Of a stretch of 50,655 nucleotides of DNA, positions 1 to 10,400 are shown in pieces. The stretch's first letter is position 1, and the number at the start of each line of letters is the position of its first letter. This DNA comes from Bacteroidales bacterium. GTDB lineage: Bacteria; Bacteroidota; Bacteroidia; Bacteroidales; P3. The notes under the pieces were generated by a model, which saw only the letters and a list, made by a program, of their open reading frames with translations, was not told where the DNA came from and did not search any database. The stretch lies in assembly GCA_017480225.1 (NCBI GenBank), contig JAFVBB010000011.1:1-50655 (forward strand), read 5' to 3'. The position numbers and the translations under genes are program-made.

Positions 1-153
1 AAGTTTTGTATAGTTCTTGTACAGAATGTCGGTCTCTGTAAGCTCTAATACTTTTGCTTTGATTACGCGGCCATCTTTCTTAACAATAATGTCTTGGGCA
101 TAAATGTGTACACACAGCAGGCCGAAGACTACGAGTAAAATGACTTTTTTCAT
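1..153 (-). CDS. Secreted protein of unknown function, N-terminal part only
   Basis: The reading frame starts with ATG at 153 and runs off the left edge of the window, so only the first 51 residues are visible. It opens with a clear signal peptide: two lysines, a hydrophobic core of leucine and valine, and a cleavage site after Tyr-Ala-Gln. After that comes a segment (DIIVKKDGRVIKAKVLELTE) of a kind common in small secreted Bacteroidetes proteins of unknown role, where a short strand-rich module follows the signal peptide directly. The protein is therefore predicted to be exported to the periplasm or outer membrane. No enzymatic motif is visible in this fragment. The next leftward gene ends at 205, so the two could be cotranscribed. 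I am fairly sure that it is coding and exported; its function is unknown. Confidence 0.72.
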   Translation of the reverse strand, partial: MKKVILLVVFGLLCVHIYAQDIIVKKDGRVIKAKVLELTETDILYKNYTKL

Positions 154-183
154 ACACTTACACCTAATACGTGTCGGCAGCAT

Positions 184-219
184 CTTTTCGGGTGCCGCCT
201 ATGGTTAAAATCCAATCCT
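184..219. repeat. 36-base direct repeat, copy 1
   Basis: These 36 bases are identical to 481-516. On the minus strand the repeat covers the last codons (Arg-Ile-Gly-Phe) and the stop of the small membrane protein ending at 205, plus about 21 bases beyond the stop. Weaker similarity continues to about 255, which is matched around 552, so the shared unit is a gene 3' end of roughly 70 bases rather than a chance match. Confidence 0.85.
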
Positions 220-456
220 TCCATTCGCGATAGCAGCAGCAGCGCCGAATGATAGAAGACCTGCGAGAATCCCCCACCCCAAACCATGGCACACCCAGAC
301 CCAAACTCCAACACCAATTGCTATCAATATCCTACCCCAGCTTTTCAATGCCATGCCGAGAAGAATCGCTATCGCAACAAGTATTAGATAAATCATCGGG
401 ATTAAAAGGAAGTCCCAAATACTTAAAATCATCATGCTTATGGATATTATATGCAT
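205..456 (-). CDS. Small hydrophobic membrane protein
   Basis: 83 residues, nearly all hydrophobic, with two or three predicted membrane segments (about residues 5-35, 42-58 and 60-77), broken by a short basic and tryptophan-containing turn. A purine-rich ribosome binding site (AGGGAGAAG) lies just before the ATG at 456, which supports this start. The C-terminus (FGAAAAIANGRIGF) resembles a tail readable at 502-556 behind the neighbouring gene, and the DNA there is part of a direct repeat. I do not recognise a family; glycine-rich short membrane proteins of this kind may be toxin-like, superinfection-exclusion-like or simply structural, but nothing here decides between these. The local base composition is more AT-rich than the main part of the window, which would fit accessory DNA. 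Confidence 0.6.
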   Translation of the reverse strand: MHIISISMMILSIWDFLLIPMIYLILVAIAILLGMALKSWGRILIAIGVGVWVWVCHGLGWGILAGLLSFGAAAAIANGRIGF

Positions 457-480
457 TTCTTCTCCCTACTCTCTTGCTGG

Positions 481-516
481 CTTTTCGGGTGCCGCCTATG
501 GTTAAAATCCAATCCT
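481..516. repeat. 36-base direct repeat, copy 2
   Basis: Identical to 184-219. On the minus strand an open frame here ends with Tyr-Thr-Gly-Arg-Ile-Gly-Phe and a stop, mirroring the end of the 205-456 protein, but this frame is offset from the 557-964 gene just upstream, which stops at 557. It reads as the leftover 3' end of a second copy of the small membrane protein gene, or as a tail lost from the upstream gene through a frameshift. Confidence 0.85.
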
Positions 517-556
517 GCCAGTATAGATAGCACGAGCAAGGCCGTATGATAAATCA

Positions 557-964
557 TTATCCAATTTTTCTAAAAAATGGATCTGTTTCATAGATATCAT
601 CGTGCCCACAACGATTGCAGTGCGTCTTAATAATGTGATTTTCTTTATATTCAACAGTAAGATGTTCGTAATCACATTCTGTACAACGCAAATACGTGCT
701 TTCATCATAGCCAAATATCACATGTTCTCCACGTGGGCCATGAACATCACCATCCATGACCTTATTATATACCCACCCATATGCAACATAGAATGTCAAT
801 CCTATCCAAAAATTAAAAATCCACCAAAAAACAAGTGCCATTGCTATCGGGAAAACGACAAAAAAAATATCTGCCCATCGCCATTTATGCCGAACAAACA
901 TGTAGATAAATCCGAGTGACAGGGCTGCCACAATTGCAATAATAACTTTCACATACCAAATCAT
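557..964 (-). CDS. Membrane protein with C-terminal zinc ribbon
   Basis: 135 residues from the ATG at 964; an in-frame TTG at 994 would add ten residues, and no strong ribosome binding site decides between them. The first 75 residues or so hold three likely membrane helices (isoleucine- and tryptophan-rich). The soluble C-terminal part has two paired cysteines, Cys-Thr-Glu-Cys and Cys-Asn-Arg-Cys, spaced as in a rubredoxin-like zinc ribbon, with histidines between them. That layout, helices followed by a cytoplasmic metal knuckle, suggests a small membrane-bound regulator or assembly factor, but I do not recognise the family. The gene ends just before a sequence that encodes a tail like that of its neighbour in another frame, so the present C-terminus may have been changed by a frameshift. 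Confidence 0.65.
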   Translation of the reverse strand: MIWYVKVIIAIVAALSLGFIYMFVRHKWRWADIFFVVFPIAMALVFWWIFNFWIGLTFYVAYGWVYNKVMDGDVHGPRGEHVIFGYDESTYLRCTECDYEHLTVEYKENHIIKTHCNRCGHDDIYETDPFFRKIG

Positions 965-994
965 ATTGTTTGTATTTATGTCCCAAGTCTCCAA

Positions 995-1574
995 CGGACG
1001 GTTACAACATAAAGAAAGGCATGAGACTTATGTGCTCATGTCCGTCTACTTGTAGGTATCGCCAAACACCTTTGCTGGAACGAATCATTTTGGGAACATA
1101 TCTCACGCCTGATGGTATGCTATGGGCATAGCGTACACATTCAAGCGCAAGCATAAATGCTCATCCTCCAGCTCTAAATTTGGCGAATTTACAAGTAAGG
1201 ACACATTTAGCAATGCTTTTCTTGCTTATAGCTTTCCTTTCTCTCGAAAGCCAGTGCAAAAATACATATTTTTTTCGGATTAATATAGCGGCCTGCCAAA
1301 ATAGTTCCTAATATGCTGTATACCAATCATAGATTGACGCGTCGCGAATGCCAGTTCATTTCTTCTCGCCGAAGGATCATAGGGGATAGGCAGCCTCACG
1401 GCCTTTTCTTGCCTTTGCCAAAGGAGGCCGGCCAGGGTGAAGATATGAGCAAGTGCCCGCGGCCATCTGCTGTATGGCTTGACTGCATCTTGCAATCACG
1501 AGTTGCGTCTTGGCCTGGAACCTGCCTAAACACTCGCTCCACGCACACAAGGCTCACGCGTGAAGAAATATTTG
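995..1574. other. Intergenic stretch, no supported gene
   Basis: About 580 bases between leftward and rightward genes. Short open frames exist on both strands around 1280-1750, but they lack ribosome binding sites, have unnatural composition and overlap each other and the arsenite transporter. A minus-strand TATTTTTG (1257-1264) resembles a Bacteroidetes -7 element but has no matching -33. I see no tRNA or insertion sequence. Confidence 0.5.
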
Positions 1575-1582
1575 TATCTTTG
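1575..1582 (+). promoter_or_regulatory. -7 box (TATCTTTG) upstream of arsenite transporter
   Basis: TATCTTTG fits the Bacteroidetes -7 consensus TAnnTTTG. No good TTTG lies 19 bases upstream, so the match is partial. It would give a leader of about 70 bases before the ATG at 1660. Confidence 0.5.
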
Positions 1583-1659
1583 CACACAGAGTCCCTACTG
1601 CACAAAGCGGCCAAGCAAACGACAATACAACACATTACACACCCAATACAGCAACAGGC

Positions 1660-2724
1660 ATGGTCAACAAGGGTCATCATAATGGCATTAGCCTCTTTCA
1701 ACGCCACCTCTCCCTATGGGTGGTGCTCTGCATGGCGGTTGGCGTCGCCATAGGGCAATGGGTGCCCGCCATTCCGCAGGCGTTGAGCCGACTGGAGTAT
1801 GCCCACGTGTCGCTCCCCATGGCAGTGCTTATCTGGCTGATGGTCTACCCCATGATGCTGAAGGTGGACTTTGCCAGTGTGCGCCAGGTTGGGCGGCACC
1901 CGAAAGGGCTGGTTGTCACCTGCGTGATGAACTGGCTCGTGAAACCCTTCACCATGTTCGGCATCGCCTGGCTCTTCCTCCACGTGGTATTCAAACAATG
2001 GATAGCCGCGCCGCTTGCCGACGAGTATCTGGCCGGTGCCGTACTGCTGGGAGCCGCGCCCTGCACGGCAATGGTCTTCGTGTGGAGCCACCTGTGCAAG
2101 GGCGACGCGGCCTACACGCTGGTGCAGGTGGCCGTGAACGACCTGATACTGCTGGTGGCCTTCGCCCCCATAGTGGCGCTGCTGCTGGGCGTCGGGGGCG
2201 TGCGTCTGCCATGGGACACGCTGCTCCTCTCGGTGGGCCTGTTCGTGGTGGTGCCGCTGGCGGCAGGCATCACTACGCGCCGTGTGGTCACCCGACACCG
2301 CGGAGCCGACTACTTCAACCTGCGCTTCGTGCACCGCTTCGACAACATAACCACCATAGGCCTGCTGCTCACGCTCATCATCCTCTTCGCCTTCCAGGGA
2401 GAGACCTTGCTTCACAACCCGCTGCACATAGTGCTCATTGCCGTGCCGCTGGTGCTGCAGACCTACCTCGTCTTCGGCCTCACCTACGGATGGGCGCGCG
2501 CATGGCGCCTGCCCTACCCCATCGCCGCACCGGCCGGAATGATCGGGGCAAGCAACTTCTTCGAGCTGGCGGTGGCCGTGGCAATATCGCTCTTCGGCCT
2601 GCAGAGCGGCGCTGCCCTGGCCACGGTGGTGGGAGTGCTGGTGGAGGTGCCGGTGATGCTCTCGCTGGTTCGCTTTGCGTTGAGGCACAGGCAATCATTC
2701 GCCCGGGAGGACTCCCTCGAGTAG
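1660..2724 (+). CDS. arsB: ACR3-family arsenite efflux transporter
   Basis: 354-residue inner-membrane protein with about ten hydrophobic helices, the usual length of ACR3 transporters in the bile acid/arsenite/riboflavin (BART) superfamily. Two family signatures are visible: GAAPCTAMVFVWS, with the conserved cysteine at residue 135, and GASNFFELAVAVA near residue 300, with its conserved glutamate. The protein should export As(III), as a thiol-reactive oxyanion, driven by the proton motive force. No arsR repressor or arsC reductase is seen in this window, so the gene stands alone here and its induction is not explained locally. The ATG at 1660 leaves a short charged N-terminus before the first helix, as is usual. 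It converges on tilS, with a large palindrome between the two genes. The function call is firm; only the exact metalloid range is uncertain. Confidence 0.9.
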   Translation: MVNKGHHNGISLFQRHLSLWVVLCMAVGVAIGQWVPAIPQALSRLEYAHVSLPMAVLIWLMVYPMMLKVDFASVRQVGRHPKGLVVTCVMNWLVKPFTMFGIAWLFLHVVFKQWIAAPLADEYLAGAVLLGAAPCTAMVFVWSHLCKGDAAYTLVQVAVNDLILLVAFAPIVALLLGVGGVRLPWDTLLLSVGLFVVVPLAAGITTRRVVTRHRGADYFNLRFVHRFDNITTIGLLLTLIILFAFQGETLLHNPLHIVLIAVPLVLQTYLVFGLTYGWARAWRLPYPIAAPAGMIGASNFFELAVAVAISLFGLQSGAALATVVGVLVEVPVMLSLVRFALRHRQSFAREDSLE

Positions 2725-2883
2725 ATACACGCCACACCACCACAGGCAGGCCAACAAAGAATGCCGCCAACCGCTTGGCGTCAAAAATCTCACGCTAAAA
2801 CCATAACTCGCAGACTGTTACAGCCAAACACTCCCATAAACAACTGATAACCAACCCACAGCAGCATCAACACCGTATCAACA

Positions 2884-2986
2884 CCGTCTGTTCTTCGATT
2901 GTTCTCCGATTGTTCTTCGATTGTTCTTCGATTTAATATCGAAGAACAATCGAAGAACAATCGGAGAACAATCGAAGAACAGACGG
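2884..2986. repeat. 11-base-unit palindrome, family A, copy 1
   Basis: Perfect inverted repeat: 49-base arms (2884-2932 and 2938-2986) around a five-base loop TTAAT. Each arm is CCGTCTG followed by four units of 11 bases (TTCTTCGATTG, with the second unit TTCTCCGATTG), the last unit being cut at the loop. Just outside the left arm, ATCAACACCGT occurs twice in tandem (2866-2876, 2877-2887), so the 11-base period continues into the flank. It lies between convergent arsB and tilS. There is no T-run after either arm, so it is not a standard intrinsic terminator. Close copies lie at 34369-34460 and 43413-43515. Confidence 0.97.
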
Positions 2987-3081
2987 CCTTGGCATGGCGG
3001 CAGGACGGCTGAAATACAGTCTGGCCACGGAGGCAACCGCCACAAAACAAGAAAACCCGGCCGGAGAAGAGCCGAAGGGCA

Positions 3082-4437
3082 TCAGGAGGGGTTGAAAGAA
3101 GCCTTGAGGCTGAGGGCGCGGGTGGTGGAGGCGGTTATGCGGACGCGGTGATCAAGACGCAGCCCAACCAGCCACACCGGCCTGCCGCAGGCATCCTCGA
3201 GCATGAACAGACGCCGCTTGTCGAGCAGGCTCAGCTTCCTGTCCTTGATGAAGTCGCTCACCAGGCGCGGCCTGTCCATGCCCAGCGGCTGGAAGCGGTC
3301 GCCCCCGGCCCATGGGCGCAGGCGCAGCGGCAGCGCCACGCAGTCGGCATCGACCAGCTCGGAAAGGCACACGGGCGCGGCCTCGTGACGCAGCGGGCCC
3401 GGGGCGGCCTCGGTGACGGAAACCGAAGGGGGCGGCAGCACGCCGGAACGGCGCAACAGCAGGCGGCCACGGTCAACCACAGCCTCGTGGGTGGCGGAGG
3501 CGAAGCAGGCGCCGGTGACGGCTGTGCCAAGCCGCCGCAAAAGGTCGGCAATCTGCGCCGCGCTGAAGCCGAAGGGGGTGAGCAGCTCGTGGGCCAGCGT
3601 GAGCTGCGGGCGCAGCGCCAGCAGGCGGCCAATGTCGACAGCAGAGTAGTCGTAGCCGAAAGGCGAGCGGCAGGTGGCGACAACGGTCGGCGCCAGCTCG
3701 GCCACGCGCTCGTTGTAGAGCACCTCGGCCTCGGCCAGACGCTCCATGGTGTCGGCCAGCACCCGGTCGGCGTCGGGGTTGAGCTGGCGCAGCAACGGCA
3801 TCAACTGCAGCCTGACGCGGTTGCGCCGCACATCGGGCACTGCGTTGGTGACGTCCTCTACATAGTCAAGGCCGTTGTCGGCCACGTAGCGGTCGATGTC
3901 GGCGCGTGAAAAGGGCAGCATGGGGTGCACCACGTCGAGCCGGAGCAGGCCGCCCGAGGGCGCGGGCCAGAGCGTGCCCCTGTTTGCGGGGCGTATGCCG
4001 TGAAGCCCATGCAGGCCGGTGCCGCGCACAAGGTTGAGCAGCATCGACTCGACCGAGTCGTCGCGGTGGTGGGCGGTGGCCAGGCAAAGGTACCCACAGC
4101 GAGCCGCCAGGCCGGCGAACCAGCCATAGCGAAGGCTGCGCGCAGCCTCCTCGACGCCCATGGCGTGGGCCGAGGCAAAGGCGGAGGTGTCGAAGTCGAC
4201 AGTGTGGAACTCCACACCGAGCCTGGCGGCCAAAGCCTCAACAAAACGCTGGTCGCGGTCGCAGTCGCCCGGACGCAAATGGAAGTTGCAGTGGGCCACG
4301 GCGAAGCGGAAGCCGGCGCTGTGCATGAGGTGCGCAAGGCACACCGAGTCGCGTCCGCCGCTAACGGCGAGCAGCACCGTCTGCTCCGAAGAGAAGAGGT
4401 GCTGCCCAGCCACGAACTGCTTGAAGCGTCCGAGCAT
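3082..4437 (-). CDS. tilS: tRNA(Ile)-lysidine synthase
   Basis: 451 residues. TilS ligates lysine to the wobble cytidine of tRNA-Ile with anticodon CAU, using ATP, which changes both its decoding (AUA) and its charging; it is an essential cytoplasmic enzyme. The PP-loop ATP-pyrophosphatase signature SGGRDS sits at residues 26-31, followed by the N-terminal catalytic domain (about 20-210, with the conserved HHRDD stretch around residue 125) and the TilS substrate-binding and C-terminal domains (about 250-450). Its length is typical for the Bacteroidetes form. The start ATG at 4437 overlaps the stop codon of the giant surface protein gene by one base (TAATG), so translation is probably coupled to that gene unless an internal promoter exists in the latter's 3' end. 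No intrinsic terminator is seen behind it; the family A palindrome lies there instead. Confidence 0.95.
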   Translation of the reverse strand: MLGRFKQFVAGQHLFSSEQTVLLAVSGGRDSVCLAHLMHSAGFRFAVAHCNFHLRPGDCDRDQRFVEALAARLGVEFHTVDFDTSAFASAHAMGVEEAARSLRYGWFAGLAARCGYLCLATAHHRDDSVESMLLNLVRGTGLHGLHGIRPANRGTLWPAPSGGLLRLDVVHPMLPFSRADIDRYVADNGLDYVEDVTNAVPDVRRNRVRLQLMPLLRQLNPDADRVLADTMERLAEAEVLYNERVAELAPTVVATCRSPFGYDYSAVDIGRLLALRPQLTLAHELLTPFGFSAAQIADLLRRLGTAVTGACFASATHEAVVDRGRLLLRRSGVLPPPSVSVTEAAPGPLRHEAAPVCLSELVDADCVALPLRLRPWAGGDRFQPLGMDRPRLVSDFIKDRKLSLLDKRRLFMLEDACGRPVWLVGLRLDHRVRITASTTRALSLKASFNPS

Positions 4438-7400
4438 TACTTGACAATCATTTTCCGCATCTGCCTGATGCCGTCGACCTCGATTCCATAGTAGTAGACC
4501 CCGGCGGGATAGGCCTCGAGGTTGAGGGTGACGGTGTGGTCGCCAGCGTCAAAGTGGCGCTCGAACTGGTGCAGGGTGTGCCCCAAAGCGTCGACCACAA
4601 AGAAATGCACATCGGCAGCCACAGGCAGACTGAACGGCACGGTGGTCAATCCATGGAAGGGGTTGGGGCGGTTCTGCTCAAGGACGAAGGCGGCCTCGCG
4701 GACATTCTGTATGCCCTCGACATAGTTGACCACCTGCACCACCGACGTCATGTCGTTGACAGAGTTGGTGTCCTCCTTGATGTCGCTCACGCGGCCGGTG
4801 CCGACGTAGGTGCGCTGCAGCGACTTGGGTATGCGACGGCTGAACGGCAGGGTGTAGGTCTGCCCAACCTCGAGGCGCTGGTTGACGAGCGTGCTGACGG
4901 TGTTGCCATTGACGACAGCCTCGATAGCAAACTGACGGTTCACGAGCGGCACATTGCCGACATTGACCACCTCGAGGAAGAGGCGGCAGTCGTCGGCCGC
5001 GTTCTCCTCAACAATGACGCGCTTGACGGCGATGTCGATGTTTGGCTCGCCCAGCACATCGGTGGTGTCGTTGGCGCGGTTGTTGTCGCCTGTGATGTAG
5101 ACCATGGCCTTGATGTTGTCCGGGCGGTGGATTGTGAAGTAGTTGAAGAGGTAGTAACCCTTGTTGAGCGCCGGGAGCGGGGTGGCACGGATGTAGTCCT
5201 CGGTTATCAAGGTGGTGAGGTCGTCGTTGATCCAGTAGCCCACGATGAAGTTGTTGGCGCCGCGCGTGCCCCGGTTCTCTATCTCGACGGCGACGTGGTA
5301 TTCGCCCAAAGTCGACTCGTCGATGAAGATTGCCGTGGCGGCCAGGTCGGTCACGGCCATGATGCCGTTGATGCGCTTGAAGACCGTGTCGTTGTGGCTG
5401 TACTCGTTGCCGTCACACTCAAGGTGGCTCACGATGTCCATGGTGCCCATCGTGGCGTGGAGTTTGTGCTCGAAGGTGTAGTTGTAGTACTCCATCGACT
5501 CCAACGGCTTGCCCAGCAACTGCTCAAAGTCGAGATACTCACACACAAGGTCCTTGCCGTTGACGGAGTAGCACGCGGTGGCGGAGGAGATGGGGTTGAT
5601 ACCGAAGTTGCGCAGGCGCAGGGTGACAGGCACTGTGGTGTCGCCAGCCACAACCTTGGCGGTAGGCTCGATGAGTTCCTCGGCACTGATGTCGCCGTTG
5701 AGCGGCATGATGTGCAGAAGGCGCGTGGCGGTGTCGTTGTCGATGTAGAGGTCGCTGTTGTTGATGGTGAACGCCACAATGTAGAACGAGTCGGGATAAT
5801 CACTCGTCACCTCGAAAGCGTTGAGCAGCTCGAACTCCTGTGTCGCGTCGGGCGGAAGCTCGCACGTGAGGGTGGAGACCTTCGACAGGCCGGCTCCATA
5901 GTGAATGTAGCCGATCTGCAGGTTTCGGATGGTGTCGGTGCCGAAGTTGTGCACATCCACCTTTGGCTGGTAGGTGCGTCCGAAGCGGGGCGCGTCGGGG
6001 TAGGTGATGTTGGTGACACCCACATCGACCGCACGGCGGCCACGACCGATGTGGAAGTCGTCGATGGCACAGCCGTCGCCATAGCTGGCACTGGTGTTGT
6101 TGCCGATGGGAGTGGTGTAGACCACGCGGAACTGCAGACCCTGGCGATAGTCGGGACGCGCCTTGGTTGAGGCGGTGTAGTAGCGGGTGTAGTCGGAGAA
6201 GCTGCCCGAAGAGCCACTGAAGGCCAGGAGTTCCTCGTCGTTGTACCACGAGCTGCTGGAGTCGGTCTCAAGTTTCTGCCACTGGTTCTTAGCGTTCAAG
6301 AACTCGATGTGCATCTCGCTGCCACCGGTGAGGTTGCGCACCATGTAGAACGCGATGGTGTCTGGGCGGATGCTGGTGTTGTCGATGATCGGGCTGTAGA
6401 GGTAGCTGACGTTGCCACGGACACCGGTGTTGATGGTCTTGGTGGCGTCGGTCACCCAGGCCAGGTCGCCTGAATGCGTGCCCTTGAGAGTGTTCTTGTT
6501 GGGCTTGGCATGTTGCCAGAAGTTGCGGGAGAACTCGTTGTAGCCGCGAGGAGCATACCACAGGTCGAGGTCGTCGAAGTTGTCGTTCAGCGTCACCTCG
6601 ATCTCGTGGAAGCGGTAGTATTCGCGTTCAATCATGTTGTTGCTTGCGTCGGCATCATTTTCGAGCTCGTGCCAGATGGTGAGTGTGGTCACGCCAAGCT
6701 CAAACTGGCGCGAAGGCAGGGTGACAACGGTGCTCTGGCCACCAGGCAGGCTGCCCGTCCACAGATAGACGCCGTAGCCGGTAGTGTCGTTGATAATGGT
6801 GTCGCCAGTGATGTCATCAATTATTGTGTCGGCGGTGTTGATGATGTCCAGGAAGTTGTCGTCCTCGAAGCGGTAGTAGATTTTGAGTTCGGTGAGCTCA
6901 TCCTTGCCCTTGTTGGTCAGACGGAAGGCAATCGGGGTGGGGCTGTCGTCATTGATGCGGAAATCGCGTGGCGTAACCATCTGGGTAATGGCAATGTCCT
7001 TTGACGGCGCGTCAGCGTCGACAAAAAGCAGGAGGTCTATCACATGGCCCTCGGTGGAGGAGGGGTCGTAGCCAGACACCTGGACACGCATACGCATGTA
7101 GCCATAGGAGGCGCACTCGGGGATTGTTATCTCGGCACGGAAGACAGAGTCGTTCCAGAACGGCTCGGCATCGACAAGCCGCTCGTCGCAACCATTGGTA
7201 TCGTGCGAAAACAGGCCGTCACGGTCGAGGTCGACAGCCACGGTGGTGCGGCAGCGGAATCGCTGCGTGACCGAGGCGTTCGGGGTTACCTGGATCAGGA
7301 GGGAGTCGGTGGTACCACGACGGACATGCAGCACAGGATATTCCGGCTGGTCGTAGTTGGCCATGTCGGTGACGGTGCGGTTGAGGTAAGGTATGTCGAG

Positions 7401-10400
7401 GTCGATGGAATTGAACGAGAGTCGCGTGATGTCGAACTTGGAGACCTCGGCATCGGGTGTCCAGTCGCGGTTGTTGTAGCGGTCCTGCGACAGCGAGGTG
7501 AATGTGTGCAGGGTGTGCACAGTGTCGTTGGCCCGCGCGCCGTCATTGCTCAAATTGGTGTAGGCCCGGAGGGTGTAGGTTTGCGCGGAGGTTGGAGTTG
7601 GAATGTCGAGCAGTGTGCTGAAGGTGTACTCGTAGGTTTGATGCGAGGTGATTGATGCAGGGATGTTCTCGCTCACCTTCTGGATAAGCTCATTGCCACG
7701 GCGCAGCTCGAAGACAACAGGGACATTGCTCTGGGTCTGTGAGCCATAGTTTGCCACGCGGACACGCACCGTGTCGTTCTCCATGTAGACACGGCTGCCT
7801 ATGGGCTTAAGCACAGCCTCGCAGGCCATGTCGCGCTGCATGAGCGAGCCGACACTGACAGTCATGGCCTTGAAGTCGCTGGAGCAGCCCTTTGAGCTGA
7901 CACTTCGCAGATAGTAGGTAGAGTCGTGGAAATACTGCGGAGAATTGGTCCATACGCTTCCGGTGAAGAAAGGAGTGGCATTGGTGTCGCGATACCAGCG
8001 GACAGGCAGTCCATTGGCCTGCTCTGCCCATATCTTGCCCCAGGTGCCGTAAGCAAGCGTTGTGTCGTGCCCCTGCGGGTCGGCAGGGACGAAGTAGGAA
8101 TCCTTGATGGGAGAATAGCTTGAAGAGGTGGCAGTGGTGTCATTGCTGACAACGAGGTCGTATTGATACTTGGCCCAGCCTCGCACGCGCACCTTGATGT
8201 CGATGGCAGAATCAGTCGGGTAGAGGTTAGCCAGCTGGGTGAATGTGTATCCCAAAGTGTCGCCCACGGCAAGCGGGGCGGTCAGGGTGACTGTCTGTTC
8301 CACCTTCGAGGGCATCGTGGACACGGTGTAGTTGGCCGGGGAGGTGACGCTGGCACCATAGCCAATCTTTATCTGCGAGCCGGAAGGAATAGGCTTCATA
8401 CCCTCATTCTTGAGCTGGATGGACACCGGAGCCTTCTTAAGTCCGCACCCACTTCTTGTGCGAACAAGCTTGGCGGCAATGTTGAAGGCAGGCTTGATAT
8501 AGAATTCGACTGACGACGAGTTGTTGTTGATTACGGTGTCATCGGCGCATTCCACGAAAATCAAGACCGTCTGGTCGTAAACCAAACCACGAGGAGTCGG
8601 CATCTTGACTGTGTCGGTACGGGTCTCGAACGGAAGGAAGTTGTTCATCACCTTGTCGGCCGAGCGGGTGTCGCTCATGTTGCCGTCAACGTAGGCATAC
8701 CACTTCACGTTATTCTCGGTTACAGCACCGTTATTGTAGAAGGTCACAACAACCGAAACCGAGTCGGTCTCAATGTAGGGCGAGGCATTACCGCTGGCCA
8801 TATAGGGGGCAACAACATTGAGAATGGCTATGTCGTGCTCCTCCAAGAACATTTGCACGGCACCAACAGTAGGAGGCGGGTTCTGTCCGCGCGGGGTGTC
8901 GAAGATGTCGTCAGGCACATCGGGGTTGTACTGGCCCTTGCCAATGAAGGCCGCAATGGTCAGCCGCAGGTCATCCTCGGCCTCGAAGAAAGGCTCCTCG
9001 AAAAGGGACTGTCCGTCGTCACTGTTTGCAGCCTGGAGCGCTGCGAGAGAGCCATAGGGAGTATCTTTTATGTAGAAGGGGTTTGTCGCACTGCTGAAGT
9101 ACACGTTGTTGTTCGACGACACCACATTGTTGGCATCAAGCATGTGGTAGGCATAACCGTAGCTTGCATTGTGCAACACGTTGTTCATGACTTCAAGGTG
9201 GCTGGTGGTTGCGCCTGTGTGAAGCGCATAGGAGGCATCGCTGGCTGAGTTGTTGGTAACTGTGGTCGCATAGATGCTCACTGTGTTGAAATACACATTG
9301 ACGTAAGTAGACGCAGTGTCAATCCAAATGCCGGCAGACTTGGTCGGATTCAACCCCTTGCTGTTTGTGCTGTGCGTGCCAATCATGTTGTTAGTAATTC
9401 GAGCGGGATTGATGGCTGTAGCAACGACATTGTTCAGCTGAATGCCACGCTTGCCGCCTTGAGTGGCATCAATGAGATAGATCTGGTTTTTGCTAATGCT
9501 CAAACTGTCGGTCGACGAAGATACTTGTACTCCGGTCAAGGCTCTGTCGTTGGACGAGTTTGCGGAACGAATGACATTCTTTTCAATATTGGCAACCTCG
9601 ACGTTGCGAAGGTTGACGCCATAGTTTGCGAAATTGGTTATCTCATTGTTCTCAATGCGAACTGACTTCAATGTGCCAGCATTTCTTATTGCATAGTAAC
9701 CACTGTCCATTACGGAGTTGGTCACGCTGATATTTTCAACGTTTCCACTAAGAAACAGAGGTGAGGCATTCGCGTTGATAACGGAAGATGCAGCAACCAG
9801 GCGGACTCCATTGAGATGGATATTTCTACTGTCATCGACCACAAGCACGTTGGCAAAATTGCCGCTGGCAGGAGCAGAACGCATAGTGATGCCCTCTATG
9901 AATACATCATGCGTGCTGTCGAGCAGTACGACATAGTTGCTTGCCGACGCGGTGGCAGCCGTGATTGCAGTATTATCGTTGTCGCCCTTCAGCGTGATAG
10001 TGTTCATTGCAGAAGAGCCGAACACTTCATGTATCACCGCCTGCTCTGCATAATTGTTGTCGGGCAGATGGAAGACTACAGAACCTAATATTCCGACCTC
10101 GTGCAGAGTGTCAAGCATACCATTAATGGTGGCGAAGTCGGCATCTTGCGACTGGGACACCACGTAGTCTCCGCCGCAGAAGCGGACAACAAGGTTCCGC
10201 TCGATGGTGTCATTGCTTTTTACGGCATCACCCTCAACGCTGATATATGCCTTAACATGGTGCAGACCCGGCTTTAATATCTGTGAGAAGAGCTCCACGG
10301 AGAGGGTTTCCCCGGACGAGACCTCATCACCAACTGTCGATGCCACGGCTTCCGCTCCATCGAGAGAATAGAACACCTCGACACCTTCAAGACTTGACGT

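Noticed and set aside
1280-1753. Open frames on both strands between the membrane genes and the arsenite transporter
   Set aside because: No ribosome binding site, no recognisable motif, and overlap with the promoter and start of the arsenite transporter.
2884-2986. Family A palindrome as an ordinary intrinsic terminator
   Set aside because: No U-tract follows on either strand, the stem is far longer than usual, and copies lie upstream of genes as well as between convergent ones.
4536-6170. Long antisense open frame inside the giant surface-protein gene
   Set aside because: Composition (Val, Asp, Arg, His blocks) is that of a shadow frame; the minus-strand protein has domains, signal peptide and sorting domain.
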